The notes under the pieces are model-generated. The model did no database searches, was not told the DNA's origin, and was given only the letters and a program-made list of their open reading frames with translations. A stretch of 64,000 nt of DNA, taken from positions 620,001 through 684,000 of the forward strand of contig JAHBXN010000001.1 of NCBI GenBank assembly GCA_019636475.1, read 5' to 3'. Below are positions 63,168 to 64,000 of this stretch, in pieces (the first letter of the stretch is position 1; the number at the start of each line of letters is the position of its first letter). This DNA is from Phycisphaerae bacterium. Its GTDB lineage: Bacteria; Planctomycetota; Phycisphaerae; UBA1845; UTPLA1. Both the position numbers and the translations under genes were made by a program.

Positions 63168-64000
63168 TCAGACTCCTGAGACGATCGCGGCACCGACGCC
63201 GGCTTCACCACGACGAGCCACTTCGCATTTTCTAACAGGTGCCTCGCCGACATCCCTTGAGATCCCGGAGCGAGACGCTTCGGACAATCGATCGGTCATC
63301 CAGGAAAGCATCCGCCTCATCAAGGACTCGTATCCAAACTTCTCGACCGCTCGACATCGCATCGCAGACGCAATGGCCTCTCGCTCCTCGATTTGCGTCA
63401 TAAAGTAGTTCACACGCTCCTCAAACTCCTCGGCAGTCGCAAACACCACCCGATCCAGATCCGGCCAGACCTGGCCGGCCAGTTGGACCGCTCCGGTGAC
63501 AAAAATACGCTCGTACTGCTCCCAGTGTTGATGCGTCTGTACAAACGGCTCGTTCTTATCAAATCCGTTGTAGCGTCGAAGTTCGATGTACTCGGCTCGC
63601 AGGCTTTCGGGAAGATTCTCGTCACGAACCTCCGCCGGAAGCGTCGCACCGGTCACTTTCAGGTGTTCGTAAATCGCCCGAGCCACGCGATGGGACACAT
63701 CCGCACCATGCTTACGGATCAGGAAGAAACCGCCGGCCGCCAGCCCGTCGAGGACACGCTGATGCAGCGCGCAATTGTTTCCGGCGTGCAGATTCACTCG
63801 CGCCCGACGAAACGCGGCGCCCAGTTCCCAACCATGAGACAGGGCCCCTCGCGCAAATCGTGCAAACCGAGGATGCCGATCCCAGCCGTTGCCGTACAGA
63901 TGAAGCCGGCCGCCCGTCCGCTCCGCCCAATCGGCCGCCCAGCCGATCGTCTCATGACGAAGGAAGCGATCACAGAGCGGCCTCGCAAACTCGGATGCGA
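63168..64000 (-). CDS. CgeB-like glycosyltransferase, C-terminal part (cut by window end)
   Basis: The minus-strand frame is open to base 64000, giving about 277 residues of the C-terminal part. The segments RLHLYGNGWDRHPR and ARVNLHAGNNCALHQRVLDG, then AAGGFFLIRKHGAD, match the CgeB-like group of family-1-type glycosyltransferases (nucleotide-sugar binding half of a GT-B fold). The start lies outside the window. It is directly upstream of the family-2 gene, stop to ATG four bases apart, so the two probably act on the same glycan. Confidence 0.8.
   Translation of the reverse strand, partial: ASEFARPLCDRFLRHETIGWAADWAERTGGRLHLYGNGWDRHPRFARFARGALSHGWELGAAFRRARVNLHAGNNCALHQRVLDGLAAGGFFLIRKHGADVSHRVARAIYEHLKVTGATLPAEVRDENLPESLRAEYIELRRYNGFDKNEPFVQTHQHWEQYERIFVTGAVQLAGQVWPDLDRVVFATAEEFEERVNYFMTQIEEREAIASAMRCRAVEKFGYESLMRRMLSWMTDRLSEASRSGISRDVGEAPVRKCEVARRGEAGVGAAIVSGV

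Noticed and set aside
1-64000. Search by eye for CRISPR arrays, tRNA genes, insertion sequences, att sites and toxin-antitoxin pairs
   Set aside because: I saw no spaced direct repeats, cloverleaf-like sequence, transposase or toxin-antitoxin gene. A tRNA scan and repeat search would be needed to confirm absence.

Overview
The window looks like chromosomal DNA of a GC-rich Gram-negative bacterium, most likely a planctomycete (Phycisphaerae or a relative). I infer this from four things: a secreted M1 peptidase ending in dockerin-like Asn/Asp-rich repeats (GDANCDGVVN type), an ABC permease fused to a CPBP protease, a HTH-EIIA fusion protein, and many lipoproteins and large envelope proteins. 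Genes are densely packed on both strands. I see no tRNA, rRNA, CRISPR array, insertion sequence, phage or plasmid feature, so this is a housekeeping and envelope region rather than a mobile island.

Layout. 0-6.2 kb: secretion/pilus motor genes on + (the tail of a PulE/GspE-type ATPase, a second copy with N-terminal membrane segments and degenerate nucleotide-binding motifs, a CvpA-like membrane protein, an HtrA protease). 6.3-7.7 kb: a ribosome-hibernation-type protein divergent from an NhaR-like LysR regulator, with an inverted repeat between them. 7.8-13.4 kb: an ABC exporter with a permease-CPBP fusion, a small coiled-coil protein, and a deacetylase/acetyltransferase pair of polysaccharide type. 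13.5-28.8 kb: a double thioredoxin, a beta-lactamase-fold protein, three exported or probably exported peptidases (M1, S9, M3B), a nucleotide-sugar dehydrogenase, glutamate dehydrogenase and a nitroreductase. 29-32.2 kb: a BLUF blue-light sensor, a possible tiny ORF and a halogenase-like flavoenzyme in one minus-strand unit, divergent from a D-amino-acid oxidase. 32.2-40.8 kb: one 2862-residue TPR/alpha-2-macroglobulin protein. 41-53.9 kb: zinc-ribbon and polytopic membrane proteins, a PAS-GAF-receiver protein, small envelope proteins, a heparinase II/III-like lipoprotein and a PEGA lipoprotein. 54-64 kb: ruvX, mannose-1-phosphate guanylyltransferase, a UvrD/PcrA helicase, a SpoIIE-type phosphatase, a CPBP protease, trpC, the HTH-EIIA fusion, and two glycosyltransferases of which the last runs off the window.

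How the genes may work together. Two themes recur. The first is use of protein or peptides: exported M1, S9 and (probably) M3B peptidases, glutamate dehydrogenase, D-amino-acid oxidase and envelope quality-control proteases. The second is building and processing surface polysaccharide: WbpA-type dehydrogenase, ManC, deacetylase, acetyltransferase, glycosyltransferases and heparinase-like lyase. The items that best merit follow-up are the active/inactive ATPase pair, the BLUF-flavoenzyme unit facing D-amino-acid oxidase across a perfect palindrome, and the giant thioester-less macroglobulin with the same module at both ends. All functions are read from motifs in the translated sequence; no database search was possible.
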